Shown: positions 44,492 through 53,292, counted from the first letter of the stretch. The stretch: DNA of 64,000 nucleotides from Lelliottia nimipressuralis (GCF_004115925.1 NZ_SDDX01000027.1:1-64000), one strand, 5' to 3'. The notes: a model not told the origin generated them from the letters alone. Made by a program: numbers and translations.

Positions 44492-45073
44492 ATGAAAGAC
44501 GCGAACAAAACAGGGCATCTCGCATGGTGTGCCCTGATAGCCCTTCATACCGCCCGGGAGGATGGCACTGTCTGTTCTGAATCCCAGGAAAACCTCTTCA
44601 TTACCCGCTGGTTTGCTCAGGCCAAAAAACAACGTCGATTTTCACGCGAAGTCGCTGTGGATATTGACTGGATATTGAACCAGGGGAGAACCCAGGGAGT
44701 CAGGGCGCGATTACGCCACAAGCTTGATTATCTCTGGCGCTCCTGTACCGGAGAACTACGTGAGCAGAACGACCTTTTCCGTCTGACCTATGCCCTCGAA
44801 CTGGCCACTCAGCATGACTGGGTGTATCACGTACTGGACGATAAGCAATGGTGCGGGCGGCAGCAGGTCAGGATTAACCCAGGTGTTAACAGCATTTTTG
44901 TGCTCAAAAGCGCCCTTGATGCCGGTTTCAGCAGTGATGGAAAGCAGTTACACCCTGTTGCGGTAAGAATTGGCGGGCAAATGGAAGGACTGAACGCATT
45001 GCTCAGAAGCTGTGGCTGGGAGGCGGTCAGTAAAGACGATAACTGGCAACTTATCGTCAGGAACGTTGAGTGA
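44492..45073 (+). CDS. DUF2913-family protein
   Basis: A 193-residue protein with the pattern of DUF2913 (NKTGHLAWCALIALHTAREDGTVCSESQENLFITRWFAQAKKQRRF, VDIDWILNQGRTQGVRARLRHKL, LFRLTYALE). The family is common on enterobacterial plasmids and its role is unknown. No signal peptide or membrane helix is seen. The ATG at 44492 follows the weak site GGCAATTTGCTT. It lies between the small gene at 44109 and the Hha-like gene. Confidence 0.75.
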   Translation: MKDANKTGHLAWCALIALHTAREDGTVCSESQENLFITRWFAQAKKQRRFSREVAVDIDWILNQGRTQGVRARLRHKLDYLWRSCTGELREQNDLFRLTYALELATQHDWVYHVLDDKQWCGRQQVRINPGVNSIFVLKSALDAGFSSDGKQLHPVAVRIGGQMEGLNALLRSCGWEAVSKDDNWQLIVRNVE

Positions 45074-45102
45074 AAACTGCATCTATCGTTGCATGAAAGA
45101 AT

Positions 45103-45312
45103 ATGGAAATGACAAAAAAAGACTGGCTTTTCAAACTGCGTCGTATAACCGAACGCGAATCTCTTGAGAAAATCATCGAGAAGAAATACTACGAGCTAAG
45201 TGATGCGGAGCTGGCCGTTTTCTGGGGGGCAGCCGATCACCGACTTGCTGAGCTGGTGATGAATCGTCTATACGACCGGGTACCAAAAGGCGTCTGGTCG
45301 TTCGTCGTTTAA
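45103..45312 (+). CDS. Hha/YmoA-family nucleoid modulator
   Basis: A 69-residue Hha-type protein: [65 protein letters not shown] aligns end to end with Hha. Such proteins bind H-NS and strengthen silencing of AT-rich DNA; plasmid members also tune transfer genes. ATG 45109 is an alternative start. The plasmid may thereby adjust expression of its own AT-rich accessory genes in the host. Confidence 0.9.
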   Translation: MEMTKKDWLFKLRRITERESLEKIIEKKYYELSDAELAVFWGAADHRLAELVMNRLYDRVPKGVWSFVV

Positions 45313-45314
45313 AA

Positions 45315-45575
45315 ATGGGTCTGCTTGATATTTTTCCGCTGGAATTGAATATGTTCACCTTTGACCAGCGCTATGACTGGCTTAAAATGAGAGCTGACGA
45401 TGCCCCTGCCATGTCAGAAGAAGACTTTGACCGGCTGAAAAGTCATGCTTCGGCGCTGTGTTTTGACACGGACGAACATCAGTACAAGCAGGATGTGGCA
45501 TTTTCATCCGACGGCTTTTATTGCCCATTTCCGCAAATGCTCTTGATACGGCAGTGCTACTTCAGTGCTCACTGA
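45315..45575 (+). CDS. Small protein of unknown function, possibly truncated
   Basis: An 86-codon frame starting two bases after the Hha-like gene. The likely core from ATG 45351 (MFTFDQRYDWLKMRADDAPAMSEEDFDRLKSHASALCF) is acidic and soluble. The C-terminus (LLIRQCYFSAH) looks unnatural, and further open stretches follow (DEWRLLADEISLL near 45645), so the gene may have been longer and then frameshifted. No family was recognised. Confidence 0.45.
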   Translation: MGLLDIFPLELNMFTFDQRYDWLKMRADDAPAMSEEDFDRLKSHASALCFDTDEHQYKQDVAFSSDGFYCPFPQMLLIRQCYFSAH

Positions 45576-46190
45576 GCAAAAATTCCCAGATAACAATTGC
45601 AATACAATAGTCGAAAAACCTGAGTCAAACCAGATGACAGGGACGAGTGGCGTTTGCTTGCTGACGAGATTTCCCTGCTATCAGGGATGACCTATTGCGA
45701 GCCGTTACAGCTACACTCTGATGTTCCCGGACAGACGTTCTGAAGCTGGCTTCATCGATGAACACGGGTAATGTTTGATACTAATGTACCGACGGGTGGG
45801 CGCTTTGATAAAACCTACACTACTACGATTAAGAATTCAGGCTCTTCTTGAGATCGTTTGAGCGGCGCTCTCAGCATTGATCATCAAGACATTAGAACCA
45901 GGTTTTCTCACATCTGGGTGGTTAAAAAACAACCTTAACGTACAATAATTTTCGATATCCAAACTGACCCCGGACAGACTGACCCTACCCCGACTTTGCA
46001 GGGGGGAGATTTACGGCTGAGGCCGTAAAACCTTCTGAGTCCTCGTTGTCGCTGCGGGCTTCCGGCGTTGAACGCCTCCCATGCACTCCGCGCATCTAAC
46101 ATATGGACGGAATTACTTCAAGGTTTAGGCGGTGAGCAGAAATTAAAAATAAAGCCGCATAAGCGGCTTTGAAAGAAATCAGTTTTCTAA
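45576..46190. other. Stretch without a supported gene
   Basis: No intact gene. A short open piece around 45640-45740 reads as a possible remnant of the preceding gene. Inverted repeats lie near 45985-46035 (CCCCGACTTTGCAGGGG and TACGGCTGAGGCCGTA). The 46150-46170 region (AAAGCCGCATAAGCGGCTTT) is a perfect hairpin that could end transcription of the minus-strand gene at 46192. Confidence 0.4.
46149..46171 (-). terminator. Hairpin terminator for the coiled-coil gene
   Basis: AAAGCCGC and GCGGCTTT form an 8-bp perfect stem with an ATAA loop about 20 bp beyond the stop of the minus-strand gene at 46192. The minus-strand exit is ATTTTTAATTT. Confidence 0.7.
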
Positions 46191-46191
46191 T

Positions 46192-46479
46192 TTATGAAGA
46201 AGTACGCGGTTTACGTGGGGCGATCTGGGAGATTCGGCCAGGTGTTACATTGTGAGCTTGAGCAACAATTTTTGTAGGAATCCCGCCGCCAACAGCTGCT
46301 TTAATAGACTGGTTACGCATTTCCATCACTCCTCTTTCAAGAGCAGCAATTTCTTTAGCCTGCGTATCAACAATCTTCTCAAGTCGGTCGAGTCGAGTAT
46401 CGTGCTGAGCAATTTCACTCGCCTGCTCTTCCAGTGCTGCCTGAATTGCACTTAAAGCCTTTCTTGTTTGCTTTCCCAT
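46192..46479 (-). CDS. Coiled-coil protein with C-terminal HTH-like segment
   Basis: A 95-residue protein. Residues ~5-60 form a heptad coiled coil (IQAALEEQASEIAQHDTRLDRLEKIVDTQAKEIAALERGV). The C-terminus (GGGIPTKIVAQAHNVTPGRISQIAPRKPRTSS) reads as a short helix-turn-helix with a basic tail. AAGGGGTTAAAG precedes the ATG. Two AT-rich palindromes in its upstream DNA suggest that it regulates itself. It might be a small plasmid repressor or partition accessory; no family was recognised. Confidence 0.7.
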   Translation of the reverse strand: MGKQTRKALSAIQAALEEQASEIAQHDTRLDRLEKIVDTQAKEIAALERGVMEMRNQSIKAAVGGGIPTKIVAQAHNVTPGRISQIAPRKPRTSS

Positions 46480-46512
46480 CTTTAACCCCTTAATCGTCTC
46501 GCCTAGTGTGGC

Positions 46513-46566
46513 TTTAATTTAGTAAATTAAACTATTTGCGTCAATAAAATTTAATTCATTAAATTT
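46513..46566. promoter_or_regulatory. Two AT-rich palindromes upstream of the coiled-coil gene
   Basis: TTTAATTTAGTAAATTAAA (46513-46531, 8-bp arms) and AAATTTAATTCATTAAATTT (46547-46566, 9-bp arms) lie 34 bp apart in register, 34-87 bp upstream of the minus-strand gene at 46479. They are probable binding sites of its HTH-bearing product. Confidence 0.65.
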
Positions 46567-46715
46567 CAGCTTATCGCACCTGCTTCATCGATACTTGATC
46601 AGAGGCAGAACTACTAATGAGTAGGTTTAGGCACGTACAAAAATGTGATCGAAGTATCGTTTTAGTCGCCATGCGTCTCAAAGCATACCGTTAAGTGATA
46701 ACTTGTTTTCAATTT

Positions 46716-46734
46716 AATGAAATCTTGTTTTGAT
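46716..46734 (+). promoter_or_regulatory. KdgR-like operator for ogl-kdgF
   Basis: AATGAAATCTTGTTTTGAT closely fits the KdgR box (AATRAAAYNNTGTTTCRTT-like) that silences pectin genes until KDG accumulates. It lies 54 bp upstream of the ogl ATG. The repressor gene itself is not in the window, so a host chromosomal KdgR is implied. Confidence 0.7.
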
Positions 46735-46787
46735 AAAATCCTTAAGCCAGTATAAGGCTTAATTTATTGCCACTTATGAGGTGAATC

Positions 46788-47969
46788 ATGGCGAAAGGTT
46801 CTGAGATTCAATTCCACTTCCACACCGTTCAGGATGCACAGACTGGTGCGCACGTAACCCGACTGACACCACCTGAAGTTCTTTGCCATCGCAACTATTT
46901 TTATCAGAAATGCTTTACCCGTGACGGCACTAAGCTGCTATTTGCCGGTGAGTTTGATGGCAACCGCAATTACTATTTGCTAGATCTGCAGACTCAAAAA
47001 GCAGTGCAACTGACGGAAGGCAAAGGTGACAACACCTTCGGTGGATTCCTGTCGCCCGACGACCAGTTTCTGTATTATGTCAAAAATGAGCGCAGCCTGC
47101 AGCGCGTAAAACTTAGCAATTTCAGCGAGCAAACTGTTTATACCGTTCCGGAAGATTGGGTCGGATACGGTACATGGGTAGCGAACAGTGAATGTACCCG
47201 ACTTGTGGGGATAGAAATCAGCCGTGAAGACTGGAGGCCATTATCTGACTGGAAAATTTTTCAGGCGTTTTATCACAGTAATCCGCAATGCCGACTGCTA
47301 TGTGTCGATCTGAACAATGGCAAGTCGCACGTTATACACGAGAAAAATGAATGGCTCGGACACCCGATTTATCGACCATTTGATGACGACACCGTAGCCT
47401 TCTGCCACGAAGGGCCACATGATCTGGTGGACGCGCGGATGTGGCTGGTGAATGAAGACGGCAGTAATGTGCGCAAGGTGAAAGAACATGCGCCAGGAGA
47501 AAGCTGTACACATGAATTCTGGGTGCCGGACGGCTCCGCACTGATGTATGTGTCTTATCTGAAAGGTCAGCATAACCGATATATCCGCCGTTTCGATCCG
47601 CAAACAGGCGAAGATAGTTGTCTGATGACCATGCCGGCGTGTTCGCATCTGATGAGCAATGAGAACGGAACGCTGCTGGTTGGCGATGGTTCTGGTACCC
47701 CGGTAGACGTAAACGATACCGCCAGCCATACGATTGAAAACGATCCCTGGTTGTATATTTTTGATGCCAAAACCGCCCGCTATGCGCCCCTCGCTGCGCA
47801 CAACAGCTCATGGCTCGTGCTCGATGGCGATCGCCAAGTGACGCATCCGCACCCTTCTTTCTCACCGGACGATCGCCACGTGCTTTTCACAACAGATTAT
47901 GAGGGCCAGCCAGCGATATACCTGGCTGAGATCCCGGAAACTCTGCTCAACTCATTACGAAAGGAATAA
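46788..47969 (+). CDS. ogl: Oligogalacturonate lyase (PL22)
   Basis: A 393-residue cytosolic enzyme that splits short oligogalacturonides to 5-keto-4-deoxyuronate (DKI). The fold is a seven-bladed beta-propeller; repeated FTRDGTKLLFAGEFDGNRNYYLLDL, FLSPDDQFLYYVKN and FSPDDRHVLFTTDYEG blades are seen. The metal/active-site histidines fall in SCTHEFWVPDG and THPHPSFSPDD. The length matches Ogl of Dickeya and Pectobacterium. GAGGTGAATC precedes the ATG. It forms an operon with kdgF three bases downstream. Confidence 0.96.
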   Translation: MAKGSEIQFHFHTVQDAQTGAHVTRLTPPEVLCHRNYFYQKCFTRDGTKLLFAGEFDGNRNYYLLDLQTQKAVQLTEGKGDNTFGGFLSPDDQFLYYVKNERSLQRVKLSNFSEQTVYTVPEDWVGYGTWVANSECTRLVGIEISREDWRPLSDWKIFQAFYHSNPQCRLLCVDLNNGKSHVIHEKNEWLGHPIYRPFDDDTVAFCHEGPHDLVDARMWLVNEDGSNVRKVKEHAPGESCTHEFWVPDGSALMYVSYLKGQHNRYIRRFDPQTGEDSCLMTMPACSHLMSNENGTLLVGDGSGTPVDVNDTASHTIENDPWLYIFDAKTARYAPLAAHNSSWLVLDGDRQVTHPHPSFSPDDRHVLFTTDYEGQPAIYLAEIPETLLNSLRKE

Positions 47970-47972
47970 CGG

Positions 47973-48293
47973 ATGTTTGTATTTAACAAAGACATCCCTC
48001 TTCAAGATTTGGGCGACGGTGTTAGCCGTCGCGTTCTGGCGCATGACGGTACAATGATGGCCGTTGAAGTGTATTTTGAGGAAGGTGCCGTCGGGCCGAT
48101 GCATAATCATATGCACGAGCAACTGACATACGTGCTGTCTGGTCGTTTTAAATTCACCATCGGGGATGAAACTCATGAAGTAGCCGCAGGCGATACGCTG
48201 TACAAAAAACCGTACATCATGCACGGCTGCGTATGCCTGGAAAAAGGTGTCTTACTGGATACGTTCACGCCTCAACGAATGGATTTTCTGTAG
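47973..48293 (+). CDS. kdgF: KdgF cupin (uronate linearisation)
   Basis: A 106-residue single-domain cupin that speeds conversion of 4,5-unsaturated galacturonate to linear ketouronate. Metal ligands are visible in MHNHMHEQLTYVLSG (His44/46/48, Gln50) and in IMHGCV (His84). The GAACGGAT-type site lies in the 3-bp gap after ogl. It is the natural partner of Ogl in pectin degradation. Confidence 0.94.
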   Translation: MFVFNKDIPLQDLGDGVSRRVLAHDGTMMAVEVYFEEGAVGPMHNHMHEQLTYVLSGRFKFTIGDETHEVAAGDTLYKKPYIMHGCVCLEKGVLLDTFTPQRMDFL

Positions 48294-48299
48294 ACAATG

Positions 48300-48330
48300 A
48301 AAAACCGGTGCCATATGAACACCGGTTTTT
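48300..48330. terminator. Bidirectional terminator
   Basis: AAAACCGGTG (48301-48310) pairs with CACCGGTTTTT (48320-48330) around a CCATATGAA loop. A and T tracts on both sides let it end kdgF and the convergent sugar-isomerase fragment. Confidence 0.9.
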
Positions 48331-48350
48331 ATCACTGCGTTAAAGCAATC

Positions 48351-48791
48351 TTATCCGATGACTTTACGCACAAAGTCTTCGATCTCTTTATTCTGGCAGT
48401 TTTCAAAGAAGCATTTCTGGAAGCTCGCACCTGTTACGGCGGTTTTAACGAGTTCCGGATCAATAGCGCGCAGCGTATCCAGATAGTTTTCTTTCACAAC
48501 AGCAGCTTTCACCTGATTCAGGATCCCGGCGTTACGCACCTGAGGTTCTTTATGATCGGCCGGATAACCTTGGCCTTTTTCGCCGGTAAAGGCTTTCTCG
48601 AATATAAAGCGTACGTTGAGTTCTGCGCCCCAGCCAAAACCTTTGGCGAATGGTAGCGAAAGTGCGTTGCCATTGTTAATTTGCGCGAACAGGAAAGCAT
48701 CCGCCGGATCTATACAGTAACCACAGTTTACGCCCAGGTGAATATTCAGAGACATCAGCGCACCCTGCCCGGTGCCGCAGCCAGTGAGCAC
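48351..48791 (-). pseudogene. RpiB/LacA/LacB-family sugar-phosphate isomerase, 5'-truncated
   Basis: The C-terminal ~146 residues of an RpiB-like isomerase of the type found beside pectin genes: CGTGQGALMSLNIHLGVNCGYCIDPADAFLFAQINNGNALSLP, then FGWGAELNVRFIFEKAFTG and an AILNQVKAA-type end. The usual N-terminus (about 65 residues with the first Asp of the active site) is missing: upstream DNA stays open only to a stop near 48824. It probably followed or faced ogl-kdgF before the deletion. Confidence 0.75.
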
Positions 48792-48829
48792 GGCTGCGCG
48801 TTGGCAGGCATAAAGACCCGGCGTGAATC

Positions 48830-49160
48830 AGCGCACACCAGTGGCTTAAAAACGGCATGTGCCGTCAGATTGCCCTTCAGGTATATATCAAATACAGGGT
48901 AAAGGCCGAAAACACAGGTGCCAGGTTCTGATTCCCTCTCTTCCTAATGTTACCTTTGCCGGACATTCGCGGAGATAAGCCCCGAATAGCGTGCCTGAGG
49001 TAGCAATTTCAGGCCATCATTCACGTGATACTCCTCACATAATTATGAACAAGTCAGAAACCCTAAAGCATGTGTGATTGGGATCAACCTATCTGAAAGA
49101 CATTGAGTATAAAAAACAGGGCCACTTATTTTGAAAAGATGTTTTATTTTTAGGGGTGAC
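48830..49160. promoter_or_regulatory. Control region of togT with CRP- and KdgR-like sites
   Basis: There is no gene here. TGTGATTGGGATCAAC (49073-49088) fits one full half and most of the other half of a CRP site. TTGAAAAGATGTTTTATTT (49131-49149) resembles the KdgR box at ogl. Pectin genes are normally under both, so togT is likely induced by pectin breakdown products and subject to catabolite control. Upstream on the minus strand a short open start (GTG near 49023) looks like a decayed gene end. Confidence 0.55.
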
Positions 49161-49162
49161 TT

Positions 49163-50713
49163 GTGGAAAGGAAAAGAGACATACGGCTGAAGCACCAAAT
49201 TGCTTATGGCGGGGGGAACCTGCTGGGCAGCGGTGCGCTGGCAATAGCAGGTATCTGGCTGCTGTATTTCTACACAACGTTTTGCGGACTGACGCTGCTA
49301 CAGGCCTCTGCAATTTTCTCTATCGCTAGCGTTGTTGATGCCATCAGTAACCCACTCATGGGGTACATTTCAGATAATTTTGGCAAGACCAGACTCGGTA
49401 AACGCTTCGGTCGCCGTCGTTTCTTTATCCTGCTGGGCATACCACTAATGATGTGTTACCCACTTCTTTGGGTTGAAGGGTTTGGGTTCTGGTATTACCT
49501 GTCGACATATATTTTGTTTGAACTGATCTACACGTCCGTCATGGTGCCTTATGAAACGCTGGCAACGGAAATGACTGACGACTTTTCTGTGCGGACAAAA
49601 CTGACTGGTTACAAAGCCATATTCGGCAAGGCAGCGAACTTCCTGGCAGCGTTCATTCCGGGTCAGTTTATTCTGATATACGGCAAAGATTCAGCGACAC
49701 CGTTCTTCCTTACTGCACTGACTTACGGGCTGATTCTGTGCTTTGCCGTGGGTATGCTATACTGGTATTCATGGGAGAGAGAAGCAGAAGGAGACACCGA
49801 CGAGACCACAGCAAATACCTCGTTACTGCAAAAAATGCTTGAGCTCTCGGCAGACATGCGTTCGACTTTTCATCTCAGGGTCTTCAGAAAGCATCTGGGC
49901 ATGTACCTGTTTGGATTTGGTGCGGAATGGCTGTTTGCATCTATATTTACCTACTTCATCATTTTCGTGCTGCAGTACGATCCCACCATGGTGTCCGGAC
50001 TCAGTAGCCTGAACTCTGTTCTGCAACTGTGCTCAACGGCCATTTTTATCACTATTTGTGTGAAACAGGGATTCAGTAAGCCCTACATTATTGCTCTTTC
50101 TATCGTCATGTTTTCGGTCTGCTGCTACTTCTCACTGTATCTTTTTGACGTTCCCCAGCAGTACGCAACGGCAGCCATTCTGGCAATAACGGTTATTTTT
50201 GGCATCGGGACCGGTGGTGTTTATTACATCCCATGGACGGTATATACCTTCCTTGCCGATATTGATGAAGCCTTTACCGGTCGCAGACGTGAGGGCATTT
50301 ACGCCGGGACGATGACATTCTCAGGGAAACTGGTGCGTTCTGCTATTGTCTTCTCCATGGGGGCGATTTTAAGTTTCTTCGGTTTCCAGTCCGGCGCCCA
50401 TACTCAGCCAGAAAGCGCGGTGATCGCAATTGCTCTGGTCTTCCTGCTTGGTGTGCTTTCCCTGTCTTTTGTCGGCATTTATTTCAGCGGACAAATGAAG
50501 CTGAACCGTAAAACCCATCTGATCGTGCTTGCTGAGGTCGCACGGATCAAAGCCGGAGGGCTGATTCAGGATGTCGCTCCTGACGTTCGTGATGTGATGG
50601 AAACGCTTATTGGCTATCCCTACGAACAGTGCTGGGGTAACAGCGCTGTATGCCAGAGGCTTCCTGATTCATCAGGACGAGCACCGCAAAACATCCCTCC
50701 GGTTGCGCAATAA
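49163..50713 (+). CDS. togT: Oligogalacturonide/hexuronide symporter (TogT-like, GPH family)
   Basis: A 516-residue inner-membrane transporter of the glycoside-pentoside-hexuronide:cation symporter family with about 12 helices. The family opening KHQIAYGGGNLLGSGALAIAGIWLLYFYTTFCGLT, the DAISNPLMGYISDNFGKTRLGKRFGRRRFFILLG motif and YETLATEMTDDFSVRTKLTGYK are clear. TogT brings oligogalacturonides into the cytosol, where Ogl acts. The start GTG 49163 follows AGGGGTGACTT. CRP- and KdgR-like sites lie upstream. Confidence 0.93.
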   Translation: MERKRDIRLKHQIAYGGGNLLGSGALAIAGIWLLYFYTTFCGLTLLQASAIFSIASVVDAISNPLMGYISDNFGKTRLGKRFGRRRFFILLGIPLMMCYPLLWVEGFGFWYYLSTYILFELIYTSVMVPYETLATEMTDDFSVRTKLTGYKAIFGKAANFLAAFIPGQFILIYGKDSATPFFLTALTYGLILCFAVGMLYWYSWEREAEGDTDETTANTSLLQKMLELSADMRSTFHLRVFRKHLGMYLFGFGAEWLFASIFTYFIIFVLQYDPTMVSGLSSLNSVLQLCSTAIFITICVKQGFSKPYIIALSIVMFSVCCYFSLYLFDVPQQYATAAILAITVIFGIGTGGVYYIPWTVYTFLADIDEAFTGRRREGIYAGTMTFSGKLVRSAIVFSMGAILSFFGFQSGAHTQPESAVIAIALVFLLGVLSLSFVGIYFSGQMKLNRKTHLIVLAEVARIKAGGLIQDVAPDVRDVMETLIGYPYEQCWGNSAVCQRLPDSSGRAPQNIPPVAQ

Positions 50714-51113
50714 GCTTACGGGCAACATCCCATATTGCCTGCTTCCTTTGTGTTGCCACTTGTTTACATGTGGCAACAGGTATCACATCTTCATTCATTT
50801 CCGGGCTTCGGGCATACCAGCTTCTGTCGTCTCAGCTATCAATCTTCTGGCTTTAATCCCGATATCACCATCGCGCACAGAAGGTTCAGTTTTGCTGAAA
50901 GCGGTTTTTGGCTTTGCAGGGAGGAAGGGGTTAATTTCGATCCTCATTCACCGGCTGCGGCGGATATTCCGATGGATGATACATCGAATAACATATCCGT
51001 CCGAATGTGCCGGACGGCACATTCGGAACGGCAAAGTACGGTATACAATTTGTTTATATTGCGTTCATTAAAATGACTGAAATAATCTATTTTACTTTTA
51101 ATATGGAGGTAAT
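50714..51113. other. Stretch without a supported gene
   Basis: A 113-codon + strand frame (50735-51076) has no recognisable domain; a middle piece (FSFAESGFWLCREEGVNFDPHSP) might be a remnant. AATATGGAGGTAAT at the end is the ribosome-binding site of the gene at 51114. Confidence 0.35.
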
Positions 51114-51323
51114 ATGACTACCAGCGTTTTTTTTGAGGGCACTGTCGTCTGCCAGAGCGGCAAGGAAGAATTTTACATTGAGTTTGGGAGAACTTCTTCT
51201 GCCGATGAAGACAGCATTTACCTGAACATTGATGGTAAGATCGTTGTAATGAAACGAGAAATGGCCAGAAAATTTGTTGATGCAGTTGTTGAGACAGGAA
51301 ATTACCTCGGGTTTAAAAGCTGA
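51114..51323 (+). CDS. Small acidic protein of unknown function
   Basis: A 69-residue protein (MTTSVFFEGTVVCQSGKEEFYIEFGRTSSADEDSIYLNIDGKIVVMKREMARKF). It is beta-rich at the start with a final helix and has no Cys pair or signal peptide. TATGGAGGTAAT gives a strong ribosome-binding site. It lies 21 bp before another small gene of similar style, so the pair may form an operon. No family was recognised. Confidence 0.6.
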   Translation: MTTSVFFEGTVVCQSGKEEFYIEFGRTSSADEDSIYLNIDGKIVVMKREMARKFVDAVVETGNYLGFKS

Positions 51324-51344
51324 TATCCAATCAAAGGAAACTCT

Positions 51345-51536
51345 ATGCAGTCTATTGAAATTGAGAAAAACGGAATGTTTTACAAGGCAGAGTATTTCTC
51401 TGATGATGAAATGGTAACAGTTTTCGGAGAAAATGGTGAACCAGAGGTCGTGAATATACACGGAATGACTGAAGTTCAGGCAGCTCGCACAGCCCTCGGA
51501 AATCTTATAAGAACCGGGAAAATTAGTCCAAAGTAA
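51345..51536 (+). CDS. Small acidic protein of unknown function
   Basis: A 63-residue protein (MQSIEIEKNGMFYKAEYFSDDEMVTVFGENGEPEVVNIHG) with a C-terminal helix (TEVQAARTALGNLIRTGKIS). CAAAGGAAACTCT precedes the ATG. It probably forms an operon with the gene at 51114. Function unknown. Confidence 0.6.
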   Translation: MQSIEIEKNGMFYKAEYFSDDEMVTVFGENGEPEVVNIHGMTEVQAARTALGNLIRTGKISPK

Positions 51537-51570
51537 GAAATAAAGCCAGGATTACATAAGTAATTTAACA

Positions 51571-51950
51571 TGGACGTAATGCTTAATTACTCTTTAAAAT
51601 TGCGCCGTGAGCGTGATTTTCCAGATTCGAAGAGGATGTACGCACGCCATTTTGTCATTGTTTGTTGATGACAACTCCAAACCGTCAATACTGCATCTAA
51701 CACCACTCGTCTTGAAATTCTAACAATGGATATGTTCCAGAGGTTATGGAAGCGCTGACGAAAATTAACGAAATACTGAATGAACATGAGTTTACTGAAA
51801 TCCGGAGTACTTAAACAAAGTTTCTGCTCATGAGATATTCAGCCATTCTATTTATAATGTTTACAATTACAATTCAGCCTTCAATTCTTCTATGAGAGAT
51901 AATAATAAACAGGGCACTTTGCCTGGTGTGCACTACAATTGAAATATAAA
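51571..51950 (+). pseudogene. Decayed second copy of the 44109/44492 gene pair
   Basis: ATGGACGTAATGCTTAATTA starts a frame (MDVMLNYSLKLRRERDF) that matches MEKTLNYSLKVLRERDY at 44109. After frameshifts, TTGAAATTCTAACAATGGAT, LTKINEILNEHEFTEI and a final stop near 51815 match the rest of that gene. Next, ATGAGAGATAATAATAAACA at 51892 matches the start of the DUF2913 gene (MKDANKTGHLAW), which then breaks at once. So an old duplicate of the pair lies here in ruins. Confidence 0.75.
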
Positions 51951-52056
51951 GTTAATTACAAAGAAATAAGAGGAAGTAATTTGCGAGAGAATGTCGGGAG
52001 AAAGGCCGCTAATGCAGCCTGATTACCTTGAATAAGATATACTGCAAGCAGAGTTC

Positions 52057-52566
52057 TTATTTTATTATTTTCTTCAACAAAGTTGCTGAATATGTTGCTG
52101 GGAGAGTTATTCCTGAAGTGATTATCACTTTCTCATTTTGAAGCGTAACTTCTGTCGGCCGTCCTCTATCAAGGCGTTTGAAGTCAGATGCTGCGCCGTT
52201 GAAGTCCATGCCAATAACTCTCACCGTACCAAAATCGGCAATAAGATCTAATTGTTCGAAACGTTTATCCTTAAAGTAAGGAATATAAATCCTGACGTGC
52301 CCATCTTTAGGTTGCACATCTTTTATTTCGATTTTTTTTATATCAAATGGCCCGTTTTTACCAACATATGAGACATTGACAAATAATGGTTGAGTCATAT
52401 TATTCAATAGATCACTTGATTGATAATCAATATACCCTATGTTCGGGGATGATAGTGCAGATTCATAGGTGATGGCGTCATCATTTGAGCGAGGAGAGAT
52501 TACATTAGCACATCCAACCAGGAAAAGAATAATAGATGCACATGATATAAATTTGTAAACTTTCAA
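52057..52566 (-). CDS. Lipoprotein of unknown function
   Basis: A 169-residue protein with a lipoprotein signal (MKVYKFISCASIILFLVGC, Cys19) and a beta-rich body (LFVNVSYVGKNGPFDIKKIEIKDV, VRIYIPYFKDKRFEQLDLIADFGTVRVIGMDF). AGAGGGTTTAAAATTG precedes the ATG. No family was recognised. The DNA is AT-rich, unlike tra, suggesting separate acquisition. Confidence 0.7.
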   Translation of the reverse strand: MKVYKFISCASIILFLVGCANVISPRSNDDAITYESALSSPNIGYIDYQSSDLLNNMTQPLFVNVSYVGKNGPFDIKKIEIKDVQPKDGHVRIYIPYFKDKRFEQLDLIADFGTVRVIGMDFNGAASDFKRLDRGRPTEVTLQNEKVIITSGITLPATYSATLLKKIIK

Positions 52567-52878
52567 TTTTAAACCCTCTATTGTGGTAATTTAATTATGG
52601 TAATGCACTCAAGTTAAACTCAGTTCTGCCAGCCCATTGAACTTTAATGTATTTTATAAGCATGATTATGATTCTATCTCTAATTAAATAATAGCAAATA
52701 ACCTAAGGCCATATCTTTATGATTACTGATAAATATTAATTATTTCTTTTAGTTCTGTGATTGACACAACAACGTTTGATGCATTCAGTAACGACCGAGC
52801 ATGACATGAATGATAGACAATATTCCTATTGTTTTTCCATTCAACGTTATCAACCAGTGGAAAAGTTATTTATCTTAC

Positions 52879-53292
52879 CTAAAGATAAATATCATAAATT
52901 GATGAATAAAGTGTTATTGCTTCAAGAACTTTTTTTCGTTCTGTATATATATTCTTCAGGCAAGAAATGTCACTGCCGCATAGATTTCTTTCTTTCTCCC
53001 ACAATTTTTGCTCCAAAGACAACCACTTCCGAGTGAAAATATTTTTGCTTGCTAGTTGAAGTTCATTACTGAGTGCGTGGTCAGCAATGGTGAGATAAGG
53101 GTCATTGCAAATTGTTTTTTCTGAGGTATTAAGGTTTGAAGAGGAGCAGTTTAATTCATAGGCATGGATATGAAATGACAAACTAAAAATAATGATTCCT
53201 ATTACGTATTTTGTTCTAAATAAAACTTTGTTAATGGCTGCATTATAGAGGAATGGTTTAAGAATAGTAGGGCATATAAACAATGTGTTCAT
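52879..53292 (-). CDS. Exported LprI/DUF1311-like protein
   Basis: The mature part carries the Cys pattern and motifs of the LprI N-terminal (DUF1311) family: LNCSSSNLNTSEKTICNDPYLTIADHALSNELQ, then QKLWEKERNLCGSDISCLKNIYTERKKVLE. Family members include lysozyme inhibitors. The membrane-like stretch VIGIIIFSLSFHIHAYE would be the signal peptide core; from ATG 53292 it is preceded by an unusually long ~40 residues, so a later start is also possible. The ATG at 53292 follows AAAAGGAATGTTATT. Confidence 0.7.
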   Translation of the reverse strand: MNTLFICPTILKPFLYNAAINKVLFRTKYVIGIIIFSLSFHIHAYELNCSSSNLNTSEKTICNDPYLTIADHALSNELQLASKNIFTRKWLSLEQKLWEKERNLCGSDISCLKNIYTERKKVLEAITLYSSIYDIYL

